NCBI RefSeq assembly: GCF_001684975.1
Contig: NZ_MAYH01000048.1
Location: 248,001-312,000, forward strand
Direction of reading: 5' to 3'
DNA length: 64,000 nt
Source of the DNA: Chryseobacterium artocarpi
GTDB taxonomy: Bacteria; Bacteroidota; Bacteroidia; Flavobacteriales; Weeksellaceae
The notes beneath the pieces are model-generated. The model ran no database searches. It was not told where the DNA came from and saw only the letters and a program-made list of their open reading frames with translations. This document shows, in pieces, positions 53,286 through 62,719 of the stretch (position 1 is the stretch's first letter; every line of letters begins with the position of its first letter). Position numbers and translations under genes: made by a program.

Positions 53286-53945
53286 CTAAAATACATAGCC
53301 TAATGATATGCCAAGATTGGAATTGTACACTTTAGGAGCATCTACAATAACCAATGAATTTAAGTTATAAACTTCTGCATTTTTATAAACTTTTGTCATA
53401 CCAAAATAGTAGCCTACCGAAGCCAGATAATGCTTTGCAAAAATATATTGTGCTTTAAGTTTTATGCCTGCATCAAACTGCTGTAAGTTATCCGGCTTTT
53501 GTTTTGTTGAACTATTAATAGTTTGATTATATTCCAATTCTTTATTCAGAAGTATTCCGATTTCAGGACCTATAGAAACGGAAAGCTCGTTAATAGGATG
53601 ATAACTAAATAATACCGGCAATCTTAAATAATCTGTTTTTAACTTTCCATTTAATGAAGCGGATTTAGGTCCATCCATTTCATTAATACCATATGGAATA
53701 GTTGTACTAAAATCTGCTCCCATTTGTGAATAAGCTAACTCTACATCAATAGAAACTTTATCAGAAAGATAGTTCCAGATAAAACCACCTACATGAAATC
53801 CTGTTCTGGACTTAAACTCATCAGCATCAGATCCTGTAAGGCTACTGAAGTTTACTCCTGCAAAAACGCCGTATTTGGTTGTTTTATTTTGGGCATTAAT
53901 CATCCCTGCTGCCAGCAGCATACTCATTATAATTGTTTTTTTCAT
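53286..53945 (-). CDS. PorT-like outer membrane beta-barrel protein
   Basis: 219 residues. Signal peptide (MSMLLAAGMINAQ), then YGVFAGVNFSSLTGSDADEFKSRTGFHVGG and alternating amphipathic strands, ending in NLGISLGYVF, typical of small flavobacterial porin-family/PorT-type 8-stranded barrels. No enzymatic motif. It is transcribed apart from the M43 gene (175-base gap). Confidence 0.85.
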   Translation of the reverse strand: MKKTIIMSMLLAAGMINAQNKTTKYGVFAGVNFSSLTGSDADEFKSRTGFHVGGFIWNYLSDKVSIDVELAYSQMGADFSTTIPYGINEMDGPKSASLNGKLKTDYLRLPVLFSYHPINELSVSIGPEIGILLNKELEYNQTINSSTKQKPDNLQQFDAGIKLKAQYIFAKHYLASVGYYFGMTKVYKNAEVYNLNSLVIVDAPKVYNSNLGISLGYVF

Positions 53946-54278
53946 GGTATTATTCTTTATCTATAATTAATTTTATAAATATATTGACTTTTCAATAAAA
54001 ATATTCAAAATCATATTATTATATTTGATAGAGAGTCATCAAATCTGATATCCGCATTTTAGTTCATATATTTTATTCTATAAAAAAGCAAAATATGATT
54101 AATAAAATCCCCATATTGTGAATGACTACACCATATCCAATAAAGCACAAACAAACTGAAAACCAGAATCATAAATCAAATTAATTCACAAATCATCAAA
54201 AATTAATCAAAGTTTAACCTAAGAAATTAAATTAGAAACTTATGAATCATTATTTTTGATAAAACATAAAAATCTAGA
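53946..54278. other. divergent promoter region between the barrel protein and ppk1
   Basis: 333 AT-rich bases without a gene. TATTTTTG at 54251-54258 fits the -7 box and gives a 20-base leader to the ppk1 ATG; no clear -33 box was seen. Nothing else stands out. Confidence 0.45.
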
Positions 54279-56351
54279 ATGTCAATACACTTTAATCCAC
54301 GAGATATTACATGGCTTGCCTTCAATGAAAGAGTTCTACAGGAAGCCATGGACGAAAATGTTCCCTTACATTTAAGAATACGTTTCCTAGGAATTTTTTC
54401 CAACAATCTGGATGAATTCTTCCGGGTACGTGTTGCCGGATTAAAGCGCGCCATGGATTTTAAAGAAAAGGTGATCTCAGAATCATTCTACCAACCGCCT
54501 TCAAAAATTCTCCAACGAATCAATGAAGTAGTAATGAGACAACAGCAAAATTTCGATAAAACCTGGAAAAAGATCCAGACAGAAATGGCTGACCATAAAG
54601 TTTTCATCAAGAATTCTAAAAACCTGACAGCACTACAAAAGGAGTTTGTCCGAAAATATTTTGATGAAGTAGTGGAATCTAATGTCATCCCTATTCTTCT
54701 CCATGAAAATACCCCCATGCCTTATTTAAGGGATAAAAGTCTTTATCTTGGAGTTGCCATGAGAAAAAAAGACTGGCAGTATTCAAGTAACTATGCCATC
54801 ATTGAAATCCCGTCCCGTTTTGTAGGAAGATTTGTATTGCTTCCAACAGAAGATCCTGAAGAGAAAAATGTGATGCTTTTAGAAGACGTTATTACATTCA
54901 ATCTCCCTCATATTTTCTCTTACTTCGGGTATGATGACTTTGCTGCCAATGCTTTTAAGGTTACAAAAGATGCAGAACTGGATCTTGATAATGATATTCG
55001 TACCAATTTTGCAGAAAAAATAGAAAAAGGACTTAAAAACAGACGAAAAGGAAAACCTACCCGATTTGTTTTTGATAAAGATATGGATAAGGCTTTATTG
55101 GAGCTCCTTATCAGAAAGTTGAATTTAACCAAGAAAGATAGTATTATCCCTGGAGGAAAGATTCATAATTTCAAACATTTTATGGATTTTCCTGATGTTT
55201 TTGAAACGTATGAAAGACCTGTGGAAAGAACATCATTCACGCATCAGGCATTTGAACATGGTGAAAGGGTAACTGACGTTATTCTAAAGGAAGATGTCTT
55301 ATTAACTTTCCCTTATCATAAATACAATCCCGTTATTGACCTTCTTCGCGAAGCGGCAATGGATCCTGATGTAAAATCAATTCAGATTACGGCTTATCGT
55401 CTTGCCAGCAGTTCAAAAATTATTAATGCATTGATCTATGCTGCGAGAAATGGTAAGGAAGTAACGGTCATGCTTGAGCTTCAGGCAAGGTTTGATGAAG
55501 AATCTAATCTTGAGTGGAAAGATATGCTGGAACCGGAAGGGATTACGGTTCTTGTAGGACTTCCTAATAAGAAAGTTCATGCTAAACTTTGTGTTATCAA
55601 AAAACGTTCACACAACAAAACGATTCAGTATGGATTTGTAAGCACCGGAAACTTCAATGAAAAAACGGCAAGAATCTATGGTGATCATTTGCTTCTGACT
55701 TCGGATCGTGGTATCATGGCAGACATCAATAAAGTATTCAATGTTCTGAAAAAACCAAAAGATGATTACCTTCCGATTTTGAAAACTTGTAAAAATTTAC
55801 TAGTTTGCCCCCAATTTATGCGTGAAAAGATTGTTCACCACATTGATAAAGAAATTGAGGAAGCCAAAGCAGGTAGAAAAGCTGAAATAATAGTAAAAGT
55901 TAATTCCTTAAGCGACAGACTATTAATTGAAAAATTATATGATGCCGCCAAAGTAGGGGTTACTGTCAAAGGAATTGTAAGAGGAATCTACTGCGCGGTT
56001 AATCAAAAAGACTTTAAAGAAAAAATAAAGACAATAAGCATTGTGGATGAATATCTGGAACACGCCAGAGTAATGTATTTCTATAATAAAGGAGCTGAAG
56101 ATATGTATATTTCCTCTGCAGACTGGATGACCAGAAACCTTGACTATAGAATTGAAGCGGCAGCCAAAATTACCGATAAAAACCTTAAAAAGGAATTGAA
56201 GGACATTCTTGATATTCAGCTCAGAGACAATGTAAAAGCTAGAATTTTAGATAAAAGGCTTAGCAATGAATATATAAGAAATGATAAAAATGAATGCCGC
56301 TCACAAATAGAAACCTATAAATATCTAAAGGCTAAAACAAGCAAAAAATGA
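54279..56351 (+). CDS. ppk1: polyphosphate kinase 1
   Basis: 690 residues, normal length. N-terminal domain starts HFNPRDITWLAFNERVLQEAMD. The phosphorylated His is His434 in KVHAKLCVIKKR, and the second active-site His is His595 in YLEHARVMYF. The enzyme polymerises the terminal phosphate of ATP into polyphosphate, reversibly. Its end overlaps the ppx/gppA-like gene (ATGA), so synthesis and breakdown enzymes are made together. Confidence 0.97.
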   Translation: MSIHFNPRDITWLAFNERVLQEAMDENVPLHLRIRFLGIFSNNLDEFFRVRVAGLKRAMDFKEKVISESFYQPPSKILQRINEVVMRQQQNFDKTWKKIQTEMADHKVFIKNSKNLTALQKEFVRKYFDEVVESNVIPILLHENTPMPYLRDKSLYLGVAMRKKDWQYSSNYAIIEIPSRFVGRFVLLPTEDPEEKNVMLLEDVITFNLPHIFSYFGYDDFAANAFKVTKDAELDLDNDIRTNFAEKIEKGLKNRRKGKPTRFVFDKDMDKALLELLIRKLNLTKKDSIIPGGKIHNFKHFMDFPDVFETYERPVERTSFTHQAFEHGERVTDVILKEDVLLTFPYHKYNPVIDLLREAAMDPDVKSIQITAYRLASSSKIINALIYAARNGKEVTVMLELQARFDEESNLEWKDMLEPEGITVLVGLPNKKVHAKLCVIKKRSHNKTIQYGFVSTGNFNEKTARIYGDHLLLTSDRGIMADINKVFNVLKKPKDDYLPILKTCKNLLVCPQFMREKIVHHIDKEIEEAKAGRKAEIIVKVNSLSDRLLIEKLYDAAKVGVTVKGIVRGIYCAVNQKDFKEKIKTISIVDEYLEHARVMYFYNKGAEDMYISSADWMTRNLDYRIEAAAKITDKNLKKELKDILDIQLRDNVKARILDKRLSNEYIRNDKNECRSQIETYKYLKAKTSKK

Positions 56352-57232
56352 AGATAGCAGCAATAGACATAGGAAGTAATGCCGCAAGACTTCTCATCAA
56401 TGAAGTAAAAATAAATAATAGAAAACCAGAATTTATAAAGCTTAATCTTCTGAGAATTCCTCTGAGGTTGGGAATGGACGTTTTTACCATCGGAAAAATA
56501 GGTCCCGAAAGAGAAAAAATGGTGATCGACTCTATGAAGATCTTCAGTGATCTGATGAAAATCTACAAAGTAGAACATTACAGAGCCTGTGCTACCAGCG
56601 CAATGCGTGATGCTGCCAATGGTAATGAAATCATAAAACAGGTAAAGGATGCTTCAGGAATCAATATTGAGATTATCTCCGGGGATGAAGAAGCTACTTT
56701 AATATACGAAAACCATGTAGCAGAAGGTCTTGACAAAGAATTTGCTTATTTATACATTGATGTAGGGGGAGGTTCTACCGAGCTTACTTTTTATGAAAAC
56801 GGAAAAATGGTGTATGAAAGATCTTTCAATATTGGAACAATCCGTCTTCTGAACAACCTTGTGACCATGGAGAACTGGCACGAAATGAAAGAAGAGATTA
56901 AGAAAAATATTGTCAGCAAAAAACCAATCGTTGCTATTGGTTCAGGAGGAAACATTAACAAAGTGTTCTCTATGAGCAAAACTAAAGACGGAAAACCAAT
57001 GTCTTTATCTCATCTTAAAAAGGTTTACAAAGAATTCAATGAGCTTTCTGTAGAAGAAAGAATGACAAAGCATAGTTTGAGAGAAGACAGAGCTGATGTA
57101 TTGGTTCATGCCTTGAGTATTTTCAACAATGTAATGGCATGGGCAGATATCAGTAAGATTTTTGTTCCAAAGATTTCTGTTGCAGATGGTTTGATTCAAA
57201 ATATTTATAGCCAGTTACAACATAAAAAATAG
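56348..57232 (+). CDS. ppx: Ppx/GppA family phosphatase (exopolyphosphatase-like)
   Basis: 294 residues. ASKHA-type motifs: IDIGSNAARLLI, YIDVGGGSTELTFYENG and AIGSGGNINK. It is the short form found in Bacteroidetes, without the C-terminal HD domain of longer Ppx proteins. It probably removes phosphate from polyphosphate or pppGpp. Translationally coupled to ppk1; a terminator follows. Confidence 0.9.
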   Translation: MKIAAIDIGSNAARLLINEVKINNRKPEFIKLNLLRIPLRLGMDVFTIGKIGPEREKMVIDSMKIFSDLMKIYKVEHYRACATSAMRDAANGNEIIKQVKDASGINIEIISGDEEATLIYENHVAEGLDKEFAYLYIDVGGGSTELTFYENGKMVYERSFNIGTIRLLNNLVTMENWHEMKEEIKKNIVSKKPIVAIGSGGNINKVFSMSKTKDGKPMSLSHLKKVYKEFNELSVEERMTKHSLREDRADVLVHALSIFNNVMAWADISKIFVPKISVADGLIQNIYSQLQHKK

Positions 57233-57254
57233 TTTTTAAAACATAATTTAATAC

Positions 57255-57282
57255 AAAACCGAGCAATTTTTTGTTCGGTTTT
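57255..57282 (+). terminator. terminator after ppx
   Basis: AAAACCGA...TCGGTTTT with inner CAA/TTG pairs, then TATTTTTTC. It lies 22 bases past the ppx stop. Confidence 0.85.
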
Positions 57283-57370
57283 ATTTTTTCTATACAGCTA
57301 TTTCAAGCAAAACGGGCTCTACATTTCTATAAAGCATATTTTTCTGTAAAATATTCATGTCTTTTTTAGT

Positions 57371-57433
57371 TTTGGCTGAAGCCAGTGGAATTTTATTATT
57401 TAGGAGGTCTAAAGCCCGCCTCTATTGATATAG
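57371..57433. repeat. possible REP-like intergenic element
   Basis: TTTGGCTGAAGCCAGTGG and TCTAAAGCCCGCCTCTATTGATATAG are reminiscent of dispersed GGCTAAAGCC repeats that I recall from Chryseobacterium intergenic regions. Only one copy is in this window, so the repeat nature is from memory. Confidence 0.35.
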
Positions 57434-57461
57434 CTAAGCAAATATTGAAATTTAATAACAA

Positions 57462-57537
57462 TATCTTTTATCTTTTATCTTTTATCTTTTATCTTTTATC
57501 TTTTATCTTTTATCTTTTATCTTTTATCTTTTATCTT
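57462..57537. repeat. heptanucleotide tandem repeat (TATCTTT)
   Basis: Ten full copies of TATCTTT plus six bases of an eleventh, all identical. It ends 59 bases before the start of the SDR-like gene at 57597. Such perfect repeats change length by strand slippage. Confidence 0.95.
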
Positions 57538-57596
57538 AAAAAAAATTAAAGTAATTCTCCGCCTTCATTCGTCATTCAACTATCAATAGCAAAGCA

Positions 57597-58250
57597 ATGG
57601 ACTCAATCAAAATAATTCTTACAGGAGCAACAGGAATGGTAGGCGAAGGTGTTTTAATGGAATGTCTTGAAAACCCGAATGTCTCTGAAATTCTAAGCAT
57701 CAGCAGAAAATCTTCCGGAAAGACTCACCCTAAATTAAAAGAATACCTTGTTCCTGACTTTCTATCCATCGATATTAATGATGAAAATCTCAAAGGTTAT
57801 GATGCCTGTTTCTTTTGTGCCGGAATCAGTAGTGTGGGAATGAACGAAGAAGATTATACCAAAATCACTTACGATACAACAATACATTTTGCAAACGTTG
57901 TTTTACATCAGAACCCGAATATGATTTTCAGTTATGTATCAGGAGCAAGTACAGACAGTACCGAAAGTGGAAAAATCATGTGGGCAAGAGTTAAAGGCAG
58001 AACAGAGAATGCTTTAAAGAAAATGAATTTCAAGGGTGCATACAATTTCCGTCCGGGATTTATGAAACCTGTTGATGGTCAATTGAATGTAAAATGGTTT
58101 TTTAAACCATTTATTTGGATTTTCCCTATTTTTTTACCGTCAAAATCATTAACTTTACACGAAGTTGGAAGAGCTATGATCAATACCGTTAAAAAAGGGT
58201 ACCCTACTTCAACTTTAGAAATTCGAGATATTAAAAATTTAGCGATATGA
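57597..58250 (+). CDS. NAD(P)-binding SDR-like protein
   Basis: 217 residues. N-terminal Rossmann motif LTGATGMVGEGVLMECL; later SYVSGASTDS and WARVKGRTENALKKMNF in place of the classical YxxxK, so an atypical short-chain dehydrogenase or epimerase-like binding protein. Substrate unknown. Its start lies 59 bases after the heptamer repeat. Its stop overlaps a small membrane protein gene. Confidence 0.85.
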   Translation: MDSIKIILTGATGMVGEGVLMECLENPNVSEILSISRKSSGKTHPKLKEYLVPDFLSIDINDENLKGYDACFFCAGISSVGMNEEDYTKITYDTTIHFANVVLHQNPNMIFSYVSGASTDSTESGKIMWARVKGRTENALKKMNFKGAYNFRPGFMKPVDGQLNVKWFFKPFIWIFPIFLPSKSLTLHEVGRAMINTVKKGYPTSTLEIRDIKNLAI

Positions 58251-58393
58251 GAGACATGTTAAAAAGAATTGTTCTGGTTATTTTTGTACTCTTGCTTCTG
58301 ACTGCGGTTTCAGGGTTTTTCTATATGCAGAAACATCCACTGGAAGGAAAGTCGGGAACGATTTTGAATTTTTCCGGTAAACCCACAAAATAG
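58247..58393 (+). CDS. 48-residue membrane peptide
   Basis: Starts with ATGA overlapping the stop of the SDR-like gene. The sequence MRDMLKRIVLVIFVLLLLTA, then VSGFFYMQKHPLEGKSGT..., has one strong membrane helix and a short polar tail. The coupling and clean helix support a real gene. Function unknown. Confidence 0.6.
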   Translation: MRDMLKRIVLVIFVLLLLTAVSGFFYMQKHPLEGKSGTILNFSGKPTK

Positions 58394-58539
58394 CTTCTAT
58401 TCTGTATACATGAATCTTATTAATTAAAATTTTGTAATTTATCAGAAATAAACCTATTTTTTAAACATTTCTTAAAATTCCATTAAAATAGTTACAAAAC
58501 ATAAAGTTCATTTTTGTATTTATCTAATTGAAGTACAAA

Positions 58540-61500
58540 ATGATCAAAAACTACCTATTAAAAGGGTCTGTCGTTGCCGCATTCTTCTTCCATAGCGGAC
58601 TTTTCGGGCAGACACTTATCCATTACTGGAATTTTAACAATAATACTTCTGCTGCTTCCATCACAACACCATCGTCTACTTTGGTGAATGGTTCTCTTAT
58701 GTCTGTAGCAGGAGGTACAAGTGTCATAGATTTTGCTGGTGGTACCGGACAAAACTTTAATCTTGAAAATTTAAATGCAAGAAACGGAGATGCCTGGGGA
58801 ACACATTTGAGATTTAATAATCCCATTGGTGGAGCATTGCAATTCAACCTGCCTACCACAGGATATAATAATGTTATTGTAAAATTTACAACAAGGAGAT
58901 CTGCACAGGGAGCGGGAACACAAACATGGTCTTATACAACGGACGGAACTACTTTTATCCCATATCAGACAGTGAATCCACAAGATGGAAATCCTCAATT
59001 GATTACTTTTGATTTTTCTACGGTTACTGGAGTTTCTAATAATCCCAATTTTAAATTAAAAGTTGAGTTTTCTGCAATCGGAGGAGGAACTGGCGGAAAC
59101 AACCGTTTCGATAATTTTACGGTAGATGCTTCTCCAGTTGGAGGTATTGACACTACTCCACCAACGACAACCTACCTTCCTGCGAACAACACAAACAATG
59201 CTTCAACGACTGTAAATCCTACGATTTCTTTTAATGAAAATGTAAGATTAACGGATAATTCTGCGATAAACGATTCTAATGCACAAAATCTTGTAGACTT
59301 CCGACTGGGAGATGCTACAGGTACACAAGTTCCCTTTACGACTGCTTTTAGCAACAACATCATCACTATCATTCCAACTACCGGCTTAGTGCCGGGGCAA
59401 ACGTATTACCTTGCTTTGAAACCCAATACCGTTGAGGATTTTAATGATAATGGTATAGCAACAGTCACTTCAAGTACATTTACAACAGCAGGAACTTCAA
59501 TTTCTCTTGATAAAAACTTTATAACAGTCAATGAGAATGCAGGAAATCTTGCTTTTAAAATCAATATTGCTAATCCTTCAACTGCCACGGTAAATCTTGT
59601 CGTGAAACCGGCACCTTTCAGTACTGCGGACAGCAATGATTTTACGCTGACTAATCAAACAATTAATATTAATCCTTCCACTACTAGTTATACCGTTAAT
59701 ATTCCTATTATTGATGATACTTTGGAAGAGCAAAAGGCTGAATATTTTGTAGTAAGTCTTGAAAACCCAACGGGAGCAACAATTTCGGGAGATAATTCTG
59801 CAACGGTTTATATTGTAGATAATGATAAGCCGGCACCCGTTCCTTCTAATGAAATTCAGCTGAATTACATCGGAAGTTTTGATCCTTCAGGAAATAATAA
59901 CAGTTCTACGGAAATTGTGGTTCATGATCCTGCTACTCAAAGATTGTTTACCATTAGCTCTCTTACTGATGTTTTTGATATTATTGATTTCAGTACTCCT
60001 TCCTCTCCAACAGTAATCAATACAATAAATATGGCTGCTTATGGTGGAATCACCAGTATTGCAGTTAAAAATGGTATTATCGCAGCCGCTTCTCCCAATA
60101 CTAACCCTCAGCAAAATGGTTCTGTCGTCTTTTTTGACATTAATGGAAACTTCCTCAAACAAGTAACTGTAGGAGCTTTACCGGATATGGTAGCTTTTAC
60201 TCCTGACGGAACCAAAGTAATGACAGCCAATGAAGGAGAACCCAATGATGCTTACACCGTAGACCCTGAAGGAACCATCAGTATTATTGATATTTCAGGG
60301 GGAATTGGTAATCTGACACAGAGTAATGTGACAACGCTGAATTTTAATAGTTTTGATTCTCAGGTTGCTGCTTTAACGGCTACAGGTTTAAGAAAGGTCA
60401 GAACAAATAATACTTTATCTCAGGATCTGGAACCGGAATACATCACCATAAGCTCAGACAGTAAAAAAGCCTGGATAACACTTCAGGAAAACAATGCTAT
60501 TGCTGAAGTTGATCTTTTTAACAAAGCTATTACCGGGATCTGGGGATTGGGTAAAAAAGATATGAGTGTTCCCGGAAACGGTTTTGATGCTTCTGATAAC
60601 AATGGCGAAGTTCTTATCGCAAACTGGCCTGTAAAAGCATATTATATCCCTGATGCTGTTCAAAACTATAAAGTAGGAAATACAAATTATATTGTAACCG
60701 CCAATGAAGGTGATGAAAAAGATCTGTCAGGATATAGTGAAAGAACTACAGTAGGAGCTAATAATTATACTTTAGATCCTGCTATATTCCCGAATGCTAA
60801 TATTTTAAAAGCATCGCATAATCTTGGAAGATTCAGAGTTTCTTCGGCTACCGGAAATACAGATAGTGATTCTGATTTTGAGGAAATTGCTGCTTTAGGA
60901 GCACGTTCATTCTCTATTTTCAATGCGGATACAAAACAGCAGGTGTATGACAGTGGAGATCAGTTTGAACGATATATTTCAGCCAAACATCCATTGATTT
61001 TCAATGCTGATAATGAATCTAATGCTATTAAGAACAGAAGCCGGGCGAAAGGTCCCGAACCGGAAGGGGTAACATTGGGAAGCATCAACGGGCAGACTTA
61101 CGCTTTCATTACTTTAGAAAGAACAGGAGGTGTAATGGTTTATAATATTACCAATCCGAACAATCCTACTTTTACAGATTACAAGCATTCCCGTTCTACA
61201 TCAGCTTATGGAGGTGATAACGGACCTGAAGGAATTATTTATATTGCCCCTGAAAATACTACAACCCAAAAAGGCTATGTCATTGTTGCCAATGAGATCA
61301 GCGGAACTTTATCTATGTATGAAGTGGCAGTACCACCAACTTTGGCAACCGGTGAAGTAAAACAGGAAAAAGCAACTTTCAATGTTTTCCCTAACCCTGT
61401 GAATAAAGGGAACATTTTATATTTCAACAGAAAACAGGACTACGAATTATATGATATGTCCGGAAAATTGATTGGAAAGGAAAAGAATGCCTTAACCATT

Positions 61501-61578
61501 ACTACGACTAATCTTTCTACAGGAGTTTATCTTGTAAAAACTTCTGAAGGAGATCTTAAAAGAGTTATTGTAAAGTAA
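58540..61578 (+). CDS. large secreted choice-of-anchor I family protein with type IX sorting domain
   Basis: 1012 residues from ATG 58540; a TTG at 58528 is less likely. Signal peptide, an N-terminal LIHYWNFNNNTSA domain, a bacterial Ig-like part (TPPTTTYLPANNTNNA...), a Calx-beta-like domain (about 320-425), then the choice-of-anchor I beta-propeller with ALGARSFSIFNADTKQQVYDSGDQFER and RAKGPEPEGV, and a type IX tail (FNVFPNPVNKGNI... to GVYLVKTSEGDLKRVIVK). Such proteins are exported to the surface; some relatives resemble phytase or alkaline-phosphatase-like enzymes, but activity is not proven. Confidence 0.88.
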   Translation: MIKNYLLKGSVVAAFFFHSGLFGQTLIHYWNFNNNTSAASITTPSSTLVNGSLMSVAGGTSVIDFAGGTGQNFNLENLNARNGDAWGTHLRFNNPIGGALQFNLPTTGYNNVIVKFTTRRSAQGAGTQTWSYTTDGTTFIPYQTVNPQDGNPQLITFDFSTVTGVSNNPNFKLKVEFSAIGGGTGGNNRFDNFTVDASPVGGIDTTPPTTTYLPANNTNNASTTVNPTISFNENVRLTDNSAINDSNAQNLVDFRLGDATGTQVPFTTAFSNNIITIIPTTGLVPGQTYYLALKPNTVEDFNDNGIATVTSSTFTTAGTSISLDKNFITVNENAGNLAFKINIANPSTATVNLVVKPAPFSTADSNDFTLTNQTININPSTTSYTVNIPIIDDTLEEQKAEYFVVSLENPTGATISGDNSATVYIVDNDKPAPVPSNEIQLNYIGSFDPSGNNNSSTEIVVHDPATQRLFTISSLTDVFDIIDFSTPSSPTVINTINMAAYGGITSIAVKNGIIAAASPNTNPQQNGSVVFFDINGNFLKQVTVGALPDMVAFTPDGTKVMTANEGEPNDAYTVDPEGTISIIDISGGIGNLTQSNVTTLNFNSFDSQVAALTATGLRKVRTNNTLSQDLEPEYITISSDSKKAWITLQENNAIAEVDLFNKAITGIWGLGKKDMSVPGNGFDASDNNGEVLIANWPVKAYYIPDAVQNYKVGNTNYIVTANEGDEKDLSGYSERTTVGANNYTLDPAIFPNANILKASHNLGRFRVSSATGNTDSDSDFEEIAALGARSFSIFNADTKQQVYDSGDQFERYISAKHPLIFNADNESNAIKNRSRAKGPEPEGVTLGSINGQTYAFITLERTGGVMVYNITNPNNPTFTDYKHSRSTSAYGGDNGPEGIIYIAPENTTTQKGYVIVANEISGTLSMYEVAVPPTLATGEVKQEKATFNVFPNPVNKGNILYFNRKQDYELYDMSGKLIGKEKNALTITTTNLSTGVYLVKTSEGDLKRVIVK

Positions 61579-61599
61579 CTGATATTTTACTATTTGATT

Positions 61600-61627
61600 A
61601 AAGCCTCTGGAAACAGGGGCTTTTTTT
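61600..61627 (+). terminator. terminator after the choice-of-anchor I gene
   Basis: AAAGCC-t-CTG-gaaa-CAG-g-GGCTTT followed by TTTT. Confidence 0.85.
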
Positions 61628-61744
61628 ATAGGAACAGAATCAGTTTATCTTACCTGAATTCACTCAAAAAAGATTTAACTTTTGATTAACAACGGAAAAA
61701 TTATTTTATATCTATATTTATCCCCAACAAAAACCAAATTCAAA

Positions 61745-62134
61745 ATGAAAAGTATTAAAACAGCAGCTATTTTTGCAATTCTTCTATTAGGAACAGGTAC
61801 TGCATTTGCACAATCCAGAAAAACAGAATCTACAAAAGGGGTAGAACAGACTGATGGCAAAGTAATTGAAGTGGAAGGCGTAGGACATAAACTTAATTAT
61901 ACCCTTAACGGTGGCATTGTTCAGGTTTCAGGAGGTGATAATACAGTAACTGTAAAAGGAAGCGCAAAAAAGATTTCAGTTTCAGGAACAGGCAATAAGG
62001 TATATATTGATAAGGTAGACAACGTTACTATAGAAGGCGGTAGTAATACAGTCTATTACAGGACTTCAGGAACAAAATCAGGAAAGCCTAACGCTTCTCT
62101 TACAGGAGTGGGAAATAAGGTTGTAAAACAATAA
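61745..62134 (+). CDS. secreted DUF3060-like protein
   Basis: 129 residues from ATG 61745 (the upstream frame start at 61682 would destroy the signal MKSIKTAAIFAILLLGTGTAFAQ). The mature part repeats a strand-turn unit with G-x-N (VEGVGHKLNYTLNGG, VSGGDNTVTVKGSA, VSGTGNKVYIDKV, IEGGSNTVYYR), the DUF3060 pattern that folds as a beta-helix. Role unknown; likely surface or periplasmic. Confidence 0.8.
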   Translation: MKSIKTAAIFAILLLGTGTAFAQSRKTESTKGVEQTDGKVIEVEGVGHKLNYTLNGGIVQVSGGDNTVTVKGSAKKISVSGTGNKVYIDKVDNVTIEGGSNTVYYRTSGTKSGKPNASLTGVGNKVVKQ

Positions 62135-62139
62135 TTATA

Positions 62140-62170
62140 AAAAGCTTAGATAAATATTCTAAGCTTTTTT
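62140..62170 (+). terminator. terminator after the DUF3060-like gene
   Basis: AAAAGCTTAGA (62140-62150) and TCTAAGCTTTT (62158-62168) then T. Confidence 0.85.
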
Positions 62171-62243
62171 CCTTTAAACTATAAACTTCTTCCATAATTA
62201 TATAACATCAAGACTCTTATTCATTTTAATTTTACTCCACAAA

Positions 62244-62651
62244 ATGAAAAGAGTCTTTCACATACTATTTATCCTTCTGTACATCGTAGTTTCTTCAGGG
62301 TTTACGACAAGCAGACACGTATGTAAAGGCAATTCAAGTGAAATACATGTAGGCTTTAAAAAACTCTCTGATCTGGATTGTTCAAAATGCAAAGCCAATA
62401 AACAGAAAAATCACAACGGCTGCTGTAAGCTGGAAATAAAAAAAGTTTGCAAAGAAGATAACCTTCCCCATTCTTACAAAAACTCTCCCGTAAAGTTTTT
62501 ATCAGCCTCTATCCCGTATTATAATTTGGGAGCATTATTTGATGCAGCACCTGCTATTGATCCTGAAAAACACTCCTTTTATTTTGATCCCTCAAAATAC
62601 CATCTCAATTATCCTTCCCTTTTCATCCTTCATTGTGTCTATAGAATTTAG
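62244..62651 (+). CDS. HYC_CC_PP-type small secreted protein
   Basis: 135 residues. Signal peptide (HILFILLYIVVSSGFTTS), then RHVCKGN, CSKCKANKQKNHNGCCKLEIKKVCKED. This fits the HYC_CC_PP pattern of small Cys-rich proteins that precede heavy-metal efflux genes in Flavobacteria. It probably binds metal. The next gene is a TolC-type efflux component, supporting that role. Confidence 0.75.
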   Translation: MKRVFHILFILLYIVVSSGFTTSRHVCKGNSSEIHVGFKKLSDLDCSKCKANKQKNHNGCCKLEIKKVCKEDNLPHSYKNSPVKFLSASIPYYNLGALFDAAPAIDPEKHSFYFDPSKYHLNYPSLFILHCVYRI

Positions 62652-62719
62652 AATAGATTGAATCATACCGTGATCCCGATCGGGACATTTACTTTTCAAT
62701 TTTAATTCTAAAAATATTC

